Assembly (NCBI GenBank): GCA_002389505.1
Contig: DGPA01000028.1
Location: forward strand, 1-16,557
Direction of reading: 5' to 3'
Origin: Halieaceae bacterium UBA4452
GTDB taxonomy: Bacteria > Pseudomonadota > Gammaproteobacteria > Pseudomonadales > Halieaceae
DNA length: 16,557 nucleotides
How positions within the stretch are numbered: the stretch's first letter is position 1; each line of letters begins with the position of its first letter. The notes under the pieces are model-generated. The model worked only from the letters and a program-made list of their open reading frames with translations. It ran no database searches and was not told the origin of the DNA. A program made the position numbers and the translations under genes. This document shows, piece by piece, positions 14,982 through 16,557 of this stretch.

Positions 14982-16034
14982 ATGAGCAAATCTACCCTCT
15001 CTAGTCCGCATATAGCTGCGCTTGAACCCTATATGTCGGCCCGACGTATTGGTGGTCAGGGCGAGGTTTGGCTAAACGCCAATGAATCGCCATTTCAACG
15101 CGCGTCTTCGACTCTGGACGCGTCGCAGTATCACCGTTACCCCGATGAAGGTCCTGATCTGGTTCAAGCAGCCTATGCGGATTACGTGGGTTTGCAAGCG
15201 GCTCAAGTCTTGGCTTTGCGGGGCGCCGATGAAGCCATCGATCTTCTTATTCGCGCTTACTGTAAAGCAGGCGAAGACAGTATTTTAGTGAGCAGCCCTA
15301 CCTATGGTATGTATGAGGTCTGCGCCAATATCCAAAATGCCGGCGTTATTGATGTTCCGCTGAGGGCCGATTTTCAACTAGATGTAGCGGCCATTTGCGC
15401 CTGCGAAGCCGCTAAGCTTATTTTTATCTGCCACCCTAATAATCCTACCGGTGCGCCCTTTGCACAGCAGGACTTAGTCACGATTATTGAGCATTTTTCT
15501 GGAAAAGCGCTGGTAGTCGTTGATGAGGCTTACATAGAATTTTGTCCGGAGAAGAGCTTGGTGCCTCTACTGGCGGCACATGAACATCTTGTAGTGGTGC
15601 GGACCATGTCTAAGGCGTTCGGATTGGCGGGAGTACATGTGGGCTATCTGCTATCCAATGAGGCGATTATGTCAACCATGCGTAAAGTCTCAGCGCCCTA
15701 TCCGCTGGCGGACCCCTGTGCGCAAATAGCTTTGGCATCGCTGTCACATCAGGGCATTGCGCTGATGAAAAAGCAGGTGGCTGCTATCGAATCGATTCGC
15801 GATGCGTTTGTGCAATCCATTGAAGATTTGCCCTGTGTTGACCAAACCTGGGCGAGCGCAACTAATTTCTCCATGGTCGCGTTCAAGGACGTCGACCGAA
15901 CGTGGCAAGCACTGACGGACGCCGGGATTGTCGCGCGGCAAATCCCCCAGTCACGCCTATCGTCGGTCATCCGATTTAGCATTGGATCGAAGCAGGAGAT
16001 GGCGCTTGTGGTATCGGTATTGAGGACACTGTAA
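14982..16034 (+). CDS. HisC-like PLP-dependent aminotransferase
   Basis: A 350-residue fold-type I aminotransferase of the histidinol-phosphate aminotransferase group, of normal length. Landmarks are LNANESPF (31-38), HRYPDEG (51-57), ALRGADEAIDLLI (78-90), SSPTYGMYE (104-112), HPNNPTG (151-157), DEAYIEF (181-187) and RTMSKAFGLAG (207-217), with K211 the expected PLP lysine. D181 and Y184 fit the cofactor-ring contacts. Eight residues after the lysine, where HisC has a conserved Arg that holds the cofactor phosphate (Arg222 in the E. coli enzyme), this protein has H219. No other his gene is near, and it follows the YjiH gene by 3 bp, so it probably serves the local pathway instead of, or besides, histidine synthesis. 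The usual substrate group is amino-alcohol phosphates or aromatic amino acids; the real one is unknown. The downstream strand keeps an IRFSIG segment like the substrate-binding IRITVG of HisC. Confidence 0.82.
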   Translation: MSKSTLSSPHIAALEPYMSARRIGGQGEVWLNANESPFQRASSTLDASQYHRYPDEGPDLVQAAYADYVGLQAAQVLALRGADEAIDLLIRAYCKAGEDSILVSSPTYGMYEVCANIQNAGVIDVPLRADFQLDVAAICACEAAKLIFICHPNNPTGAPFAQQDLVTIIEHFSGKALVVVDEAYIEFCPEKSLVPLLAAHEHLVVVRTMSKAFGLAGVHVGYLLSNEAIMSTMRKVSAPYPLADPCAQIALASLSHQGIALMKKQVAAIESIRDAFVQSIEDLPCVDQTWASATNFSMVAFKDVDRTWQALTDAGIVARQIPQSRLSSVIRFSIGSKQEMALVVSVLRTL

Positions 16035-16107
16035 CGGAGGGAGCCTGGGGTGTGGCATGGACGGCTTTGGGCGCTCCGTCAGACATGATCGATGAGTCAG
16101 CGGGAGA

Positions 16108-16134
16108 TCACTCACATAGGCAGACAGTGAGTGA
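16108..16134. promoter_or_regulatory. Inverted repeat before the MFS gene
   Basis: TCACTCAC (16108-16115) and GTGAGTGA (16127-16134) are perfect 8-bp complements with an 11-base centre; the right arm runs into eight A (16134-16141). A + strand terminator would need T after the stem, so this is more likely an operator or a leader hairpin of the MFS gene that begins 50 bp later. In the rest of 16035-16183, ACGGAG and CTCCGT (16034-16079) form a weak long-range pair and no clear promoter is seen. Confidence 0.4.
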
Positions 16135-16183
16135 AAAAAAACCGACAAGATCCGGTGGATGAATGGGCAAAGGGAAAGAGCAT

Positions 16184-16557
16184 ATGGGCAATACCACGCG
16201 GGCACGGGCAATAGATGGCCATGTCACTATTCTTGCGATGGTGCTTGTGACGACCGTCACAGAGGCCATGCTCCTTTTATTACCCATTTACATTGGTGCA
16301 ATTGTGGATTTTCTGCCCCTCGATGCCAGTCAAGTCGGCCTGTTGGGTTCCGCTGATCTGGTTGGCGTCGCACTCGGAGCGACGTCGGGGTTGTTTTGGC
16401 TCCGCAAAGTGGATTGGCGAAAAACCGTGCTGGCCGCGCTACTGGTCTTCAGCATCGCCAATCTATGTTCCCTTGGGGTCACCGCCTTTATGCCGCTGGG
16501 CAGCCTTCGTCTGCTGGCGGGACTGGCAGCGGGCGCGGCTTATGCGGTTGCTCTCGC
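16184..16557 (+). CDS. Major facilitator superfamily (MFS) transporter, N-terminal part (partial)
   Basis: The frame is open from the ATG at 16184 to the window edge, 124 codons plus two bases, so the C-terminal two thirds or more lies outside. A good ribosome-binding region (AGGGAAAGAG, ending three bases before the ATG) supports the start. A short polar N-terminus of about 14 residues is followed by four hydrophobic segments. After the second comes a short basic loop (WLRKVDWRKT, about 75-84), the place of the MFS loop 2-3 signature, and a fourth helix with LRLLAGLAAGAAYA. This is the early pattern of a 12-helix MFS carrier. The substrate is unknown. It follows the aminotransferase on the same strand after about 150 bp and may be a further transporter of the same pathway or a separate unit. 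Confidence 0.75.
   Translation, partial: MGNTTRARAIDGHVTILAMVLVTTVTEAMLLLLPIYIGAIVDFLPLDASQVGLLGSADLVGVALGATSGLFWLRKVDWRKTVLAALLVFSIANLCSLGVTAFMPLGSLRLLAGLAAGAAYAVAL

Noticed and set aside
16159..16356. 65-codon frame starting 25 bases before the MFS start
   Set aside because: It is in a different frame from the MFS protein, and the ribosome-binding site fits the ATG at 16184, whose product is clearly a membrane transporter.
1..16557. CRISPR arrays, tRNA or rRNA genes, insertion sequences and prophage parts
   Set aside because: Looked for and not seen: no spaced direct repeats apart from the octamer array, no transposase or integrase-like proteins, and no cloverleaf-like stretch in the gaps.

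Overview
The window looks like a chromosomal segment of a Gram-negative gammaproteobacterium, probably a marine heterotroph. The support is a TonB-dependent receptor, a Tat substrate, a lipoprotein, several Sec-exported proteins and Shine-Dalgarno-type starts. The taxonomic guess rests on gene types and synteny memory, not on a marker gene. Both ends cut genes: the 3' end of an Lrp/AsnC regulator on the left and the 5' end of an MFS transporter on the right.

Layout. (1) 1-455: Lrp/AsnC tail, then a G-rich 8-bp tandem repeat. (2) 456-2876, + strand: a small exported His/Cys protein (DUF2946-like) followed by a ZnuD-like TonB-dependent receptor with a His/acid-rich loop, together a likely metal (zinc) uptake module. 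(3) 3020-4447, + strand: a sodium:solute symporter. (4) 12501 down to 4486, - strand: a six-gene run of exported proteins. In order they are a triheme cytochrome c, a DUF1587/1595/1592/1588/1585 lipoprotein with a CxxCH motif, a Tat-exported DUF1552 protein, a three-module COG4315/PF03640 repeat protein, an unrecognised 354-residue exported protein, and an exported M14-type aspartoacylase/succinylglutamate desuccinylase-like deacylase. Stop/start overlaps (4, 26 and 4 bp) and a 12-bp gap tie the last five together; 82 bp separate the cytochrome gene from them. (5) 12502-12709: a divergent promoter region with two inverted repeats. (6) 12731-16034, + strand: an exported creatininase-like protein with a rewritten active site, a YjiH-family membrane protein and a HisC-like aminotransferase, tightly packed, followed after about 150 bp by an MFS transporter.

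How it may work together (inference). The two divergent units share one control region and combine envelope electron transfer, the uncharacterised DUF1592/DUF1552 pair, an exported deacylase, an exported amidohydrolase-like protein, membrane transporters and an aminotransferase. This would fit breakdown of an acylated or amide-linked nitrogen compound outside the cytoplasm, then import and transamination. No substrate can be named from sequence. The least explained and most interesting part is the exported - strand operon: the cytochrome is of the type that normally serves a membrane dehydrogenase, but no dehydrogenase catalytic subunit is present.
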